Shown: in pieces, positions 16,670 to 23,854 of the stretch
Numbering within the stretch: position 1 is the stretch's first letter
Layout: the number at the start of each line of letters is the position of its first letter
Assembly: GCA_039208375.1 (NCBI GenBank)
Contig: JBCCRC010000001.1
Span: forward strand, 66,993-130,992
Direction of reading: 5' to 3'
DNA: 64,000 bases
From: JANQPC01 sp039208375
Lineage (GTDB): Bacteria; Pseudomonadota; Alphaproteobacteria; Rhodobacterales; Rhodobacteraceae
Notes under the pieces: model-generated
Databases searched by the model: none
What the model saw: only the letters and a program-made list of their open reading frames with translations
Told to the model about the DNA's origin: nothing
Program-made: the position numbers and the translations under genes

Positions 16670-17484
16670 ACCATCTCGACCGTCACGTTGGCGGGCGGGG
16701 CTGTTGCGCCCTCAAGCACGGCGTAAACGGTGCCATTGACCAGAACTTCCACCCGATCAGGCGCGTTCAGCGTGTTGAAGCTGAGGTCTCCATTGGACAC
16801 CGGCGCAAATGTTGCGTCCTCAAATTGCAGGCGCAGTGTTTCGTTGGCCGTGTCAAAATCGCTGATGCGCACCGGATCCTCGCCGATCTCATCGAATGCG
16901 CCGGTGAAGGCGTCGAGGCCGTCGTTGCCGGCGAACTGATCACCGTCATCGCCGATGAGGGTATCCGTTCCGAAGCCGCCGGAAAGCTCATCTGGCGTGT
17001 TGTCGCCGGGATCATCCACGGCATTGAGCGTATCGGCACCCTCGTCGCCGAACAGGCGGTTTGTGCCGAGGCGATCGAAGATCACGTCGTTGGCCGGCCC
17101 GCCGCGGATCGTATCGTCTCCACCATCCTGCGGGATGCCGCCGAGATCTACGCCAACCGAGCGATCGTTTCCGCCATCGAGCGATATGGTGTCGTTGCCC
17201 GGCCCGCCCTGTACGTCGTCCTTGCCACCGCCGCCGAAGATCCGGTCCTCGCCGGGGCCCGCATTCGCCGTATCATCCCCAACTCCGAGAAAGAGCTGGT
17301 CGTCGCCTTCGAGTGAATTGACGACGTCGTTGCCCGCGCCTGCCTCGATGCGATCGGCAAGTGCCGTTCCGATGATCGTGTCATCTCCGGCATTCGCCGG
17401 ACCGTCGTCATCGCTATTGCCGCCGCCCAAGAGGCCCACGACAGCGCCAACGCCGAGAAGGAGAGAAAGAAAAATGAGTTCCAT
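16666..17484 (-). CDS. Membrane-anchored RTX-like calcium-binding repeat protein
   Basis: A 272-residue acidic protein. An N-terminal hydrophobic segment (about 3-22) precedes a Gly/Asp-rich linker, then degenerate hemolysin-type nonapeptide repeats (GGxGxDxx; for example GAGNDVVN, GGGGKDDV, GGPGNDTI, GDEGADTL) over about 35-205, then a beta-rich C-terminus. Such repeats bind calcium. The N-terminal hydrophobic segment suggests anchoring or Sec export, not classic type I secretion, and no HlyBD-type genes are near. I chose ATG 17484; a TTG at 17502 would add six residues. It overlaps the D-amino-acid transaminase stop by four bases. Confidence 0.8.
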   Translation of the reverse strand: MELIFLSLLLGVGAVVGLLGGGNSDDDGPANAGDDTIIGTALADRIEAGAGNDVVNSLEGDDQLFLGVGDDTANAGPGEDRIFGGGGKDDVQGGPGNDTISLDGGNDRSVGVDLGGIPQDGGDDTIRGGPANDVIFDRLGTNRLFGDEGADTLNAVDDPGDNTPDELSGGFGTDTLIGDDGDQFAGNDGLDAFTGAFDEIGEDPVRISDFDTANETLRLQFEDATFAPVSNGDLSFNTLNAPDRVEVLVNGTVYAVLEGATAPPANVTVEMV

Positions 17485-17576
17485 GACCTGCCTGCGCTTC
17501 AACCGTTACTCGGTTGTTGGCGGCTAGGGTTGGTACCAAGCGTCTGGTCTGTCAACGCCCGGAGGTCAGGCCGATG

Positions 17577-17843
17577 CTACCTGTTCCCGAAAAGCAAGTC
17601 TCTCAACGAGTTGCGCCCACCGATCACCGATTTGGCAAGCCCGCGTTTGTCAGACTCCGATCGATTTGAATTCAGGATAGCGTGGAGCGCGGCCACCTGC
17701 GTGCTGTCGAGATCGTCGACGGTAACGCCAAGGTTCAGCCGCTCCACGTCACGGGCGATTGACTGGGCAATTTGCGAACGCTCCGCCGCGGCAGGCAGCG
17801 CAAGCGCAATGCCCGCTACGATCGCAAGACTGCGGGCGATCAC
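17577..17843 (-). CDS. Small secreted hypothetical protein (tandem paralogue A)
   Basis: An 88-residue protein with a clear Sec signal peptide (MIARSLAIVAGIALALPAAAE). The roughly 67-residue mature part is helical and aligns with its upstream neighbour through the pattern R-x-NL, then Q-x-A-x-LH-x-IL-x-S. Its ATG overlaps the neighbour's stop (ATGA), so the two are translationally coupled and probably arose by duplication. No known domain was recognised. Location is likely periplasmic. Confidence 0.7.
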   Translation of the reverse strand: MIARSLAIVAGIALALPAAAERSQIAQSIARDVERLNLGVTVDDLDSTQVAALHAILNSNRSESDKRGLAKSVIGGRNSLRDLLFGNR

Positions 17844-18100
17844 GATCCGGCGCCATCCACGCGGCGTAACACGGCCTTCAGCCGGCTGCGCGTATCGAAA
17901 TAGGATTTCTCGGGGGATGACAGAATGAGGTGCAACTGCGCCGCTTGTGCGGTGGTCAGCGCCGCAGTGTTGGTTTCAAGATTGAAACGCGAAAGCCCCT
18001 TGTCGATCTGTGACAAAAGCTGGGCTCCCGGCGCCGCGCCAGCTGGCATCGCGGCGAGAATTGCGGCCGCCAAAGCGGCAAAGCGGAGTTTCCTATCCAT
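17840..18100 (-). CDS. Small secreted hypothetical protein (tandem paralogue B)
   Basis: An 86-residue protein with a signal peptide (cleavage near AGAAPG, about residue 22). The mature helical part contains RFNL, QAAQLHLILSS and a basic LKAVLRR tail that mirror the downstream paralogue. The ATG at 18100 is separated by about 50 bp from the DUF1244 gene on the same strand. Function is unknown. Confidence 0.7.
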   Translation of the reverse strand: MDRKLRFAALAAAILAAMPAGAAPGAQLLSQIDKGLSRFNLETNTAALTTAQAAQLHLILSSPEKSYFDTRSRLKAVLRRVDGAGS

Positions 18101-18153
18101 CCTGGTAATGTAGGGACGGCACCCTATTCCCGCAAATCACGAGATTTTGCGGC

Positions 18154-18453
18154 CTAGCCATGGGCCTTGTCGGCTGCCTCAAAGGCGGCCCTTTGCTCCG
18201 CGGTTGCTTCGGTTTGATACCGGTCTTTCCATTCGGAATAAGGCATGCCGTAGACGTGTTCGCGCGCGTCGTCCTTCGTCAGCGGAATGCCGCGCGCGTC
18301 GGCGGCTTCTTGCACCCAACGGCTCAGGCAATTCCGGCAGAAGCCGGTGAGGTTCATCATATCGATGTTCTGCACATCGGTGCGTTCCCCAAGATGGGCG
18401 AGCAGCCGGCGAAAGGCGGCGGCTTCAAGTTCGGTTCGTGTCGTCTCGTCCAT
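18154..18453 (-). CDS. DUF1244 domain protein
   Basis: A 99-residue soluble protein of the DUF1244 family, widespread in Alphaproteobacteria. It carries the family core NLTGFCRNCLSRW with a CxxC pair (about 38-41) and a VYGMPYSEWKDRYQ segment (about 67-80). The CxxC could bind metal. Function is not established. It lies 20 bp downstream of the N-formylglutamate amidohydrolase on the same strand. Confidence 0.88.
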   Translation of the reverse strand: MDETTRTELEAAAFRRLLAHLGERTDVQNIDMMNLTGFCRNCLSRWVQEAADARGIPLTKDDAREHVYGMPYSEWKDRYQTEATAEQRAAFEAADKAHG

Positions 18454-18473
18454 AGTCCCTTCCTACTTGTCTG

Positions 18474-19214
18474 CTAGAGATTGGCGTCGGCACGTGCGGC
18501 TTCAAGAAGCCGAGCAAGCCGGTCGGCCCATGCGGCCTGCGCCGCCTCAGTTTCAATCAGATCGTGACGAAGCTCGATCAACGCGTTCGGGCGCCCCGGG
18601 ATCAGTGCATGGCGATCTACGGCGTCGCCCGGCAAATGGCCCGCATATGGTTGGTTCTCGCCAACGCAAAGATCGGTTTCGGCATGCAGGCGTTCCAGAA
18701 GCGGCCGGGACAGGCGCTGATCTTCGGCATGGAGTATCCCGATATGCCAGGGGCGGTTCGAGCGGGCGTTCAGCCGTGGCGTGAAGCTGTGAACCGCGAC
18801 GATTATGGTATCGCTTCGGTCCGCCGCAAGATCCGCATAGGCGGCATGATAGGGGCGATAGTAGCTGTTGAGCCGGCGCATCCGCTCGGCATCGGAAAGC
18901 CCGCGATTGCCCGGCACAATCGTGTGGTCATAGACCTGCATGATGAGGGTGGGATCATCTTCACCGCGGTTGGGATCGATCACCAGGCGGGAAAACTGGC
19001 CAAGGATGGCACGGGCGCCTAGACGTTCCGTAAGATGTCGGGTGACGCCAGCGGCGCCCACGTCATAGGCGATGTGCCGCGACATCTGATCGGCGGGTAA
19101 GCCAAGAGAACCACCGCCGATTTCGGGCGGGACGTGATTGGACGCATGATCGCAGGCAATCAGCCACGCACTATCGCGATCACGCCCCATTATTTCATAG
19201 GGCGGGCTGGTCAT
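18474..19214 (-). CDS. N-formylglutamate amidohydrolase family protein
   Basis: About 246 residues matching the N-formylglutamate amidohydrolase family: CDHASNHVPPEIGGGSLGLP near the N-terminus with the metal-binding Asp/His, then AVHSFTP and the C-terminal LIELRHDLI. The classical reaction releases formate from N-formyl-L-glutamate at the end of histidine degradation. No other hut genes are here, so a related amidase role is possible. The start is uncertain: ATG 19214 gives the family length, while ATG 19280 adds 22 residues. It diverges from pyk. Confidence 0.85.
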   Translation of the reverse strand: MTSPPYEIMGRDRDSAWLIACDHASNHVPPEIGGGSLGLPADQMSRHIAYDVGAAGVTRHLTERLGARAILGQFSRLVIDPNRGEDDPTLIMQVYDHTIVPGNRGLSDAERMRRLNSYYRPYHAAYADLAADRSDTIIVAVHSFTPRLNARSNRPWHIGILHAEDQRLSRPLLERLHAETDLCVGENQPYAGHLPGDAVDRHALIPGRPNALIELRHDLIETEAAQAAWADRLARLLEAARADANL

Positions 19215-19339
19215 CGCAATGTCATCTGTCTGCACCACAGCAGGGAATGCGCCGTTGTAAATGTTAGCGTTATCAGCCATAACGCCGAAGGCTGGCCAGC
19301 GCACGAAACGGTGCGGATAACTCTTGGGGATTACGTAGA

Positions 19340-20785
19340 ATGAGACGCCTCCGCAACGTCAAGATCGTCGCAACGCTTGGGCCCTCTTCGAGCGACTATG
19401 AGACCATCCGTGCCCTTTTTGAGGCGGGGGCTGACGTCTTCCGGCTTAATATGAGCCACGGAACCCATGACGATATTGGCGGCCGGCACAAGATCATCCG
19501 GCAGATCGAGGAAGAACTCGGGCGCCCGATTGCAATTCTTGCAGACTTGCAGGGGCCGAAGCTGCGGGTCGGCGCGTTCAAGAATGGTGCGGAAGAGTTA
19601 GAGATTGGTCAGAGCTTTCGGCTGGATCTTGATGAGGCCGAGGGTGATGCCACCCGGGTTTGCCTGCCGCACAAAGAAATCTTTGAAGCGCTTTCGCCGG
19701 GGTCTGCCCTATTGGTCAACGACGGCAAAATCCGTCTCAAGGTAGAAGACTGCGGTGCAGACTTCGCGGATTGCAAGGTAACCGTTGGCGGCACGATATC
19801 TGACCGCAAGGGTGTGAACGTGCCCGACGTCGTTCTGCCGCTCGCCGCCCTTTCGAACAAGGACCGCAAGGATTTGGAGTTTGTGTGCGAGCTTGGCGTT
19901 GACTGGCTCGCCCTGTCATTCGTGCAGCGGCCATCTGACGTTGAAGAGGCGCGCACGCTTGCCAAGGGCCGCGCCGCGATCCTTTCAAAAATTGAGAAAC
20001 CCGCCGCTGTCACGGCCTTCGACGAGATTCTTGCGGCCTCGGATGGGATCATGGTGGCGCGGGGCGATCTCGGAGTTGAGCTACCGGTGCAGAACGTGCC
20101 CCCGATCCAAAAACGTTTGGTGCGAAAGTCCCGTGCGGTGGCCAAGCCGGTGATCGTGGCCACGCAAATGCTGGAGAGCATGATTGAGAGCCCGATGCCC
20201 ACGCGCGCCGAAGTGTCTGACGTCGCTGCCGCAATCTACGAAGGCGCCGACGCAGTCATGCTCTCGGCCGAAAGCGCTGCCGGGGATTACCCGATTGAAG
20301 CGGTGCAAACGATGAATGCCGTGGCAATCGAGGTGGAAAGCGATCCCACTTACCGTGACGTGATCGATGCCAGCCGCGGCGGCAAGCGTGAAACCACGGC
20401 CGACGCCATCGTCGTTGCGGCAAGAGAAATTGCGGAAACGACCGATATCAAGGTGATTTGCTGCTACACGGAGTCGGGCACCACGGCGCGCCTAGTCTCC
20501 CGCGAACGCCCGCGCGTGCCCATCGTGGCGATGACAGCCCAACGGGAACCGGCGCGGCGGCTCTGCCTTAGCTGGGGGGCCCACTGCGTGATGGCGGGCT
20601 CGCTTCAACGGTTCAAACAGGCGGTGGTGAATGCGGCGCGGGCCGCGCGCGAAGATGGGTTTGCCACCGAAGCCGACCAGCTTGTTGTTATCGCTGGCGT
20701 GCCCTTCAGCGTTGCAGGGTCCACGAACATCTTGCGGATTGCCCCGTGCGAGGAGCGATTGATTTTCGCAACCGATCCGGGCTAA
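19340..20785 (+). CDS. pyk: Pyruvate kinase
   Basis: A 481-residue pyruvate kinase, full length. The N-terminal KIVATLGPSS and FRLNMSHG, the active-site ILSKIEKP, MVARGDLGVELP and MLESMIESPMPTRAEVSD segments are intact, followed by the C-terminal allosteric domain. It converts phosphoenolpyruvate and ADP to pyruvate and ATP in the last step of glycolysis. ATG at 19340 is preceded by GGGGA at longer than usual spacing. The divergent neighbour is the amidohydrolase. Confidence 0.97.
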   Translation: MRRLRNVKIVATLGPSSSDYETIRALFEAGADVFRLNMSHGTHDDIGGRHKIIRQIEEELGRPIAILADLQGPKLRVGAFKNGAEELEIGQSFRLDLDEAEGDATRVCLPHKEIFEALSPGSALLVNDGKIRLKVEDCGADFADCKVTVGGTISDRKGVNVPDVVLPLAALSNKDRKDLEFVCELGVDWLALSFVQRPSDVEEARTLAKGRAAILSKIEKPAAVTAFDEILAASDGIMVARGDLGVELPVQNVPPIQKRLVRKSRAVAKPVIVATQMLESMIESPMPTRAEVSDVAAAIYEGADAVMLSAESAAGDYPIEAVQTMNAVAIEVESDPTYRDVIDASRGGKRETTADAIVVAAREIAETTDIKVICCYTESGTTARLVSRERPRVPIVAMTAQREPARRLCLSWGAHCVMAGSLQRFKQAVVNAARAAREDGFATEADQLVVIAGVPFSVAGSTNILRIAPCEERLIFATDPG

Positions 20786-20788
20786 CGT

Positions 20789-21049
20789 GTGAGTGGCGGG
20801 GGCGGGAGCACGGATGTGATCGACCCCGATTTCCTTATCGTGCTGGGTGTTCTAGCGGCTATCGCAGCAGCTGGCTTCACGGTCTCGGCCTTTTCCTCGT
20901 CGAACATGACGTTTCGTCCGGTGTTCGTTTGCAGCAGCCTTGCACTGGTGTTTGTATTTGCGGCGCTGCAGCTCAACCCCGATGGCTACGAGATGGCGGA
21001 AATCCCGCAGCTCTTCCTCGCCACCGCCCGCGGCGTTCTGAGCTTCTGA
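20789..21049 (+). CDS. Small hypothetical membrane protein
   Basis: An 86-residue protein with two predicted membrane helices (about 15-35 and 43-62), beginning at GTG 20789, three bases after the pyk stop. I recognise no domain. The tight spacing suggests co-transcription with pyk. It precedes the predicted rpmI promoter. Confidence 0.65.
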   Translation: MSGGGGSTDVIDPDFLIVLGVLAAIAAAGFTVSAFSSSNMTFRPVFVCSSLALVFVFAALQLNPDGYEMAEIPQLFLATARGVLSF

Positions 21050-21057
21050 CTTTTCCC

Positions 21058-21086
21058 TTGCCAGCGCCCGCGCGCGCCCATATACG
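21058..21086 (+). promoter_or_regulatory. Predicted sigma-70-type promoter of rpmI-rplT
   Basis: A -35 box TTGCCA (21058-21063) and a -10 box TATACG (21081-21086) are separated by 17 bases, immediately after the preceding gene. The start point would fall near 21093, giving a leader of about 70 bases. Confidence 0.55.
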
Positions 21087-21106
21087 ACGCGCTCTCAACG
21101 CGCGTC
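21086..21106 (+). promoter_or_regulatory. Hairpin at the start of the rpmI-rplT leader
   Basis: GACGCGC (21086-21092) and GCGCGTC (21100-21106) form a perfect 7-bp stem with loop TCTCAAC, overlapping the -10 region and the predicted start. Ribosomal protein L20 autoregulates through leader structures in other bacteria. A link here is only suggestive. Confidence 0.3.
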
Positions 21107-21161
21107 CGGCCGGTGTGGCATGCCGAGTCGCGCTATGACCGCCCGAGACGAGGAGACGGAA

Positions 21162-21362
21162 ATGCCCAAAATGAAGACGAAATCGAGCGCTAAGAAGCGC
21201 TTCAAGGTTACGGCGACCGGCAAGGTCGTCTCTGCCCAGGCTGGTAAACGCCACGGCATGATCAAACGTTCCAACAAATTCATCCGCAACGCGCGGGGCA
21301 CCACGACGCTGAGCGAGCCCGACGCAAAAATCGTCAAGGGCTTCATGCCCTACGACCGCTGA
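21162..21362 (+). CDS. rpmI: 50S ribosomal protein L35
   Basis: A 66-residue basic protein with the L35 pattern PKMKTKSSAKKRFK and the SNKFIRNARG region. ATG 21162 is chosen over an upstream ATG because it follows a strong AGGAG and gives the exact family length. It is paired with rplT 12 bp downstream, the usual order. Confidence 0.97.
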   Translation: MPKMKTKSSAKKRFKVTATGKVVSAQAGKRHGMIKRSNKFIRNARGTTTLSEPDAKIVKGFMPYDR

Positions 21363-21374
21363 GGAGGAACGGAT

Positions 21375-21737
21375 ATGTCGAGAGTTACCAGCGGTAAGGT
21401 CACCCACGCCCGCCACAAGAAGGTCATCAAGGCCGCCAAGGGCTACTATGGCCGTCGCAGCAACGCCTTCCGGACCGCCACCCAGGCGGTGGACAAGGCG
21501 AACCAATATGCAACCCGCGATCGCAAGCAGCGCAAACGCAACTTCCGCGCGCTCTGGATCCAGCGGATCAACGCTGCGGTACGGGCCCATGACGAGGCCC
21601 TCACCTATTCGCGTTTCATCAACGGGCTCACGCTCGCGGGCATCGAGGTGGATCGCAAGGTGCTTGCCGATCTCGCCGTGAACGAACCCGATGCGTTTAC
21701 GGCCATCGTCGATAAGGCGAAGGCCGCGCTCGCGTAA
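21375..21737 (+). CDS. rplT: 50S ribosomal protein L20
   Basis: A 120-residue protein with the L20 hallmark KAAKGYYGRRSNAFR and the DRKQRKRNFRALWIQRINAA region. It assembles early onto 23S rRNA and is often an autoregulator of its own operon. GAGGAGG lies ahead of the ATG. A strong hairpin follows before pheS. Confidence 0.97.
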   Translation: MSRVTSGKVTHARHKKVIKAAKGYYGRRSNAFRTATQAVDKANQYATRDRKQRKRNFRALWIQRINAAVRAHDEALTYSRFINGLTLAGIEVDRKVLADLAVNEPDAFTAIVDKAKAALA

Positions 21738-21780
21738 CACCCGGATCAACCGGGGCCCCATTCAAACGGGGGACAGTCAG

Positions 21781-21822
21781 GAAGCCGCGGACCTTGCGAG
21801 GTCTCGCGGCTTCTTGTGCTTT
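21781..21822 (+). terminator. Terminator-like hairpin between rplT and pheS
   Basis: GAAGCCGCGGACC (21781-21793) pairs with GGTC-T-CGCGGCTTC (21800-21813), a 13-bp stem with one bulged T and a 6-base loop, followed by a U-rich stretch (TTGTGCTTT). It may end the rpmI-rplT transcript or act as an attenuator for pheS. No phenylalanine-rich leader peptide was found. Confidence 0.65.
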
Positions 21823-21825
21823 CAG

Positions 21826-21845
21826 GCCCTGCTTTGTAGCAGGGC
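21826..21845 (+). promoter_or_regulatory. Second hairpin upstream of pheS
   Basis: GCCCTGC and GCAGGGC form a perfect 7-bp stem around loop TTTGTA, ending 24 bases before the pheS ATG. It is not followed by a T-run. It may be an untranslated leader structure that works with the preceding hairpin. Confidence 0.35.
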
Positions 21846-21869
21846 GCAAACGATACCAAGGGGGTCCGG

Positions 21870-22943
21870 ATGGACGATCTGAGGACGAAATATCTTGAGG
21901 CGATCGCCGGCGCCAGTGATGAGGCGGCGATCGAGGATTTGCGCGTGCAGGCCGTTGGCAAAAAAGGCGAGATCAGCCTGAAGATGCGCGAGTTGGGCAA
22001 GATGACGCCGGAGGAACGGCAGGTCGCTGGCCCCGCGCTCAATGCGCTAAAAGATGAAATCAACGGGGCCCTGGCCGCCAAGAAGGCCGCGCTGGCCGAT
22101 GCCGCGCTCGATGCCCGGCTGAAGGAGGAATGGCTTGATGTGACCCTGCCTTCCCGCCCCCGCGGGGCGGGCAGCGTGCATCCCGTTAGCCAGGTGACTG
22201 AAGAGGTCACCGCGATCTTCGCCGATATGGGCTTTGCCGTGGCCGAGGGCCCGCAGATCGAAAGCGATTGGCACAATTTCGATGCGCTCAACATCCCCGA
22301 TCACCACCCCGCACGCGGCGAGATGGATACGTTTTATATGCACCGGGCCGAGGGCGATAACCGCCCGCCCCATGTGCTGCGTACCCACACCTCACCAGTG
22401 CAGATCCGCGCGATGGAGCTGCGGGGCGCGCCGCTGCGCGTGATCTGCCCGGGCCGCGTTTATCGTTCGGACTACGATCAGACCCACACGCCGATGTTCC
22501 ACCAGATCGAGGGGCTGGCGATTGATCGCGATATCTCCATGGCCAACCTCAAATGGTGCCTGGAGGAATTCGCCGCGGCCTTCTTCGAGGTCGATAAGAT
22601 CGAGGTGCGAGTCCGCGCCTCGCATTTCCCCTTCACCGAACCCTCGGCGGAGATCGATTTCCGCTGCTCCTGGGAAGGCGGCCAACTCAAGCTCGGTGAG
22701 GGTGATGACTGGCTGGAAGCCGGCGGCTCCGGCATGGTGCACCCCAAGGTGCTTGAAGCGGGCGATATCGATCCGGCCGAGTGGCAGGGCTTCGCCTTCG
22801 GCCTCGGCATCGACCGGCTTGCGATGCTCAAATACGGCATCCCCGACCTGCGCGCCTTCTTCGAAAGCGATCTACGCTGGCTGAAGCATTACGGCTTCGT
22901 CGGGCTCGACCAGCCGACGACGCATGGGGGGCTCTCGCGCTAG
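21870..22943 (+). CDS. pheS: Phenylalanyl-tRNA synthetase alpha subunit
   Basis: A 357-residue class II synthetase alpha chain. An N-terminal coiled coil (about 1-85) binds tRNA. The catalytic domain includes DFDALNIPDHHPAR-like motif 1 surroundings, HQIEGLAID (motif 2) and GFAFGLGIDRLAMLKYGI (motif 3). It charges tRNA-Phe as an alpha2beta2 complex with PheT. pheT does not follow directly: a membrane-protein gene and a small antisense gene lie between. GGGGG precedes the ATG. Confidence 0.97.
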   Translation: MDDLRTKYLEAIAGASDEAAIEDLRVQAVGKKGEISLKMRELGKMTPEERQVAGPALNALKDEINGALAAKKAALADAALDARLKEEWLDVTLPSRPRGAGSVHPVSQVTEEVTAIFADMGFAVAEGPQIESDWHNFDALNIPDHHPARGEMDTFYMHRAEGDNRPPHVLRTHTSPVQIRAMELRGAPLRVICPGRVYRSDYDQTHTPMFHQIEGLAIDRDISMANLKWCLEEFAAAFFEVDKIEVRVRASHFPFTEPSAEIDFRCSWEGGQLKLGEGDDWLEAGGSGMVHPKVLEAGDIDPAEWQGFAFGLGIDRLAMLKYGIPDLRAFFESDLRWLKHYGFVGLDQPTTHGGLSR

Positions 22944-22947
22944 CGCA

Positions 22948-23463
22948 ATGAAATCCGCCCCCTCCCTCCAGGCCATGGTGGCCCTCATGGATCGCCATCT
23001 GATGCCCGATGCGGATCATCTGAACCTCACGCCGGTGTGCCTGGCGGTGGAGGCCGATGTGGGCATCGCGAATATGGAGGCCGATGAGGCGCGCCAGATC
23101 ATGGGCGAGATCGATGCGAAATCCTCCGCGCTCCTCGCCGTTCTGGCGATCATCCTCGCCACCTCGGCCTTCATATTCTCGCTCGATCAAAGCTGGCTGA
23201 CGCTCGTTCTGATGTTCGGGCAGGTGGTGACCGTTTCGATCTCGATCCTGTTCCTGCTGCGCTGCTTGATCTACGAGCCCTCGCCCCGCCTGCGCCATGT
23301 ATTTGAGATGCGCGAGGTGGAAAGCGACCACGCGCTGCAGATCGAGGCGATCAAGCAGGTGCGTTATTTCAATCGCGTGATCATGCTGACGGTGATCACC
23401 TGCGTGCTGTTTTTCGCGATGTCGATGCTCGTGGGCATTAGCGCGATGGCGGGAGACGGCTGA
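22948..23463 (+). CDS. Hypothetical three-helix membrane protein between pheS and pheT
   Basis: About 171 residues. A cytoplasmic N-terminal helix ends in EIDAKSSALLAV, then comes a membrane hairpin (about 62-80 and 86-110), a charged amphipathic region (EMREVESDHALQIEAIKQ) and a third helix (about 145-165). The layout recalls small 2-3-TM effector or sensor-like proteins, but no family can be fixed. ATG 22948 lies 4 bp after the pheS stop; an ATG at 22924 inside pheS would add eight residues. It is probably co-transcribed with pheS. Confidence 0.65.
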   Translation: MKSAPSLQAMVALMDRHLMPDADHLNLTPVCLAVEADVGIANMEADEARQIMGEIDAKSSALLAVLAIILATSAFIFSLDQSWLTLVLMFGQVVTVSISILFLLRCLIYEPSPRLRHVFEMREVESDHALQIEAIKQVRYFNRVIMLTVITCVLFFAMSMLVGISAMAGDG

Positions 23464-23465
23464 TG

Positions 23466-23699
23466 CTACTTGCCCGGCGGGCGCAGAAAGCCCGTGGCCC
23501 CTGCCAGCGTGGCGCGCGCGAAGACTTGGCAGATCGCCGGATTTTCCTCGCGGTCCTTCCCTGTGGCGCACAGGCGGATGATGTCGGACAAAAAGTGCGG
23601 CTGTGCGGCGGGCAGGCCGGGCGTGGCCGCGGCGGGCAGGGCGACGGCGCTGAAACCGGCGGCCAAGACAGCCGAGCGCAGCGTACGGGAAGAACACAT
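23466..23699 (-). CDS. Small secreted hypothetical protein
   Basis: A 77-residue product from the ATG at 23699 with a signal peptide (cleavage near LPAAATPG, about residue 22). The short mature part has two cysteines (LCATGKDREENPAIC) that could form a disulfide. Longer starts are possible. It lies antisense between two forward genes and ends just after the membrane-protein gene. No domain recognised. That it is expressed is an inference from its signal peptide. Confidence 0.45.
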   Translation of the reverse strand: MCSSRTLRSAVLAAGFSAVALPAAATPGLPAAQPHFLSDIIRLCATGKDREENPAICQVFARATLAGATGFLRPPGK

Positions 23700-23854
23700 G
23701 ACAAACACCAAACTCGTAACTCGGCCCAGGCGATGCCACGGGCGGCGTGCTGCGGGCAACTTTGCCCCGCGCCCACACCTGATTTGCGAACAAACCGCCC
23801 TCATACCCGGCCATTGCCGCCGGGCGGGAGCCAATTGATCGGAGGCCAGCAACG

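Noticed and set aside
21738..21869. Leader peptide for pheS attenuation
   Set aside because: No short ORF with a ribosome site and clustered phenylalanine codons was found in the leader.
22948..23463. Pycsar-type membrane effector of a cyclic-nucleotide defence system
   Set aside because: Only general topology matches; there is no cyclase, nuclease or other defence gene nearby and it sits in a translation operon. Kept as a low-confidence idea only.
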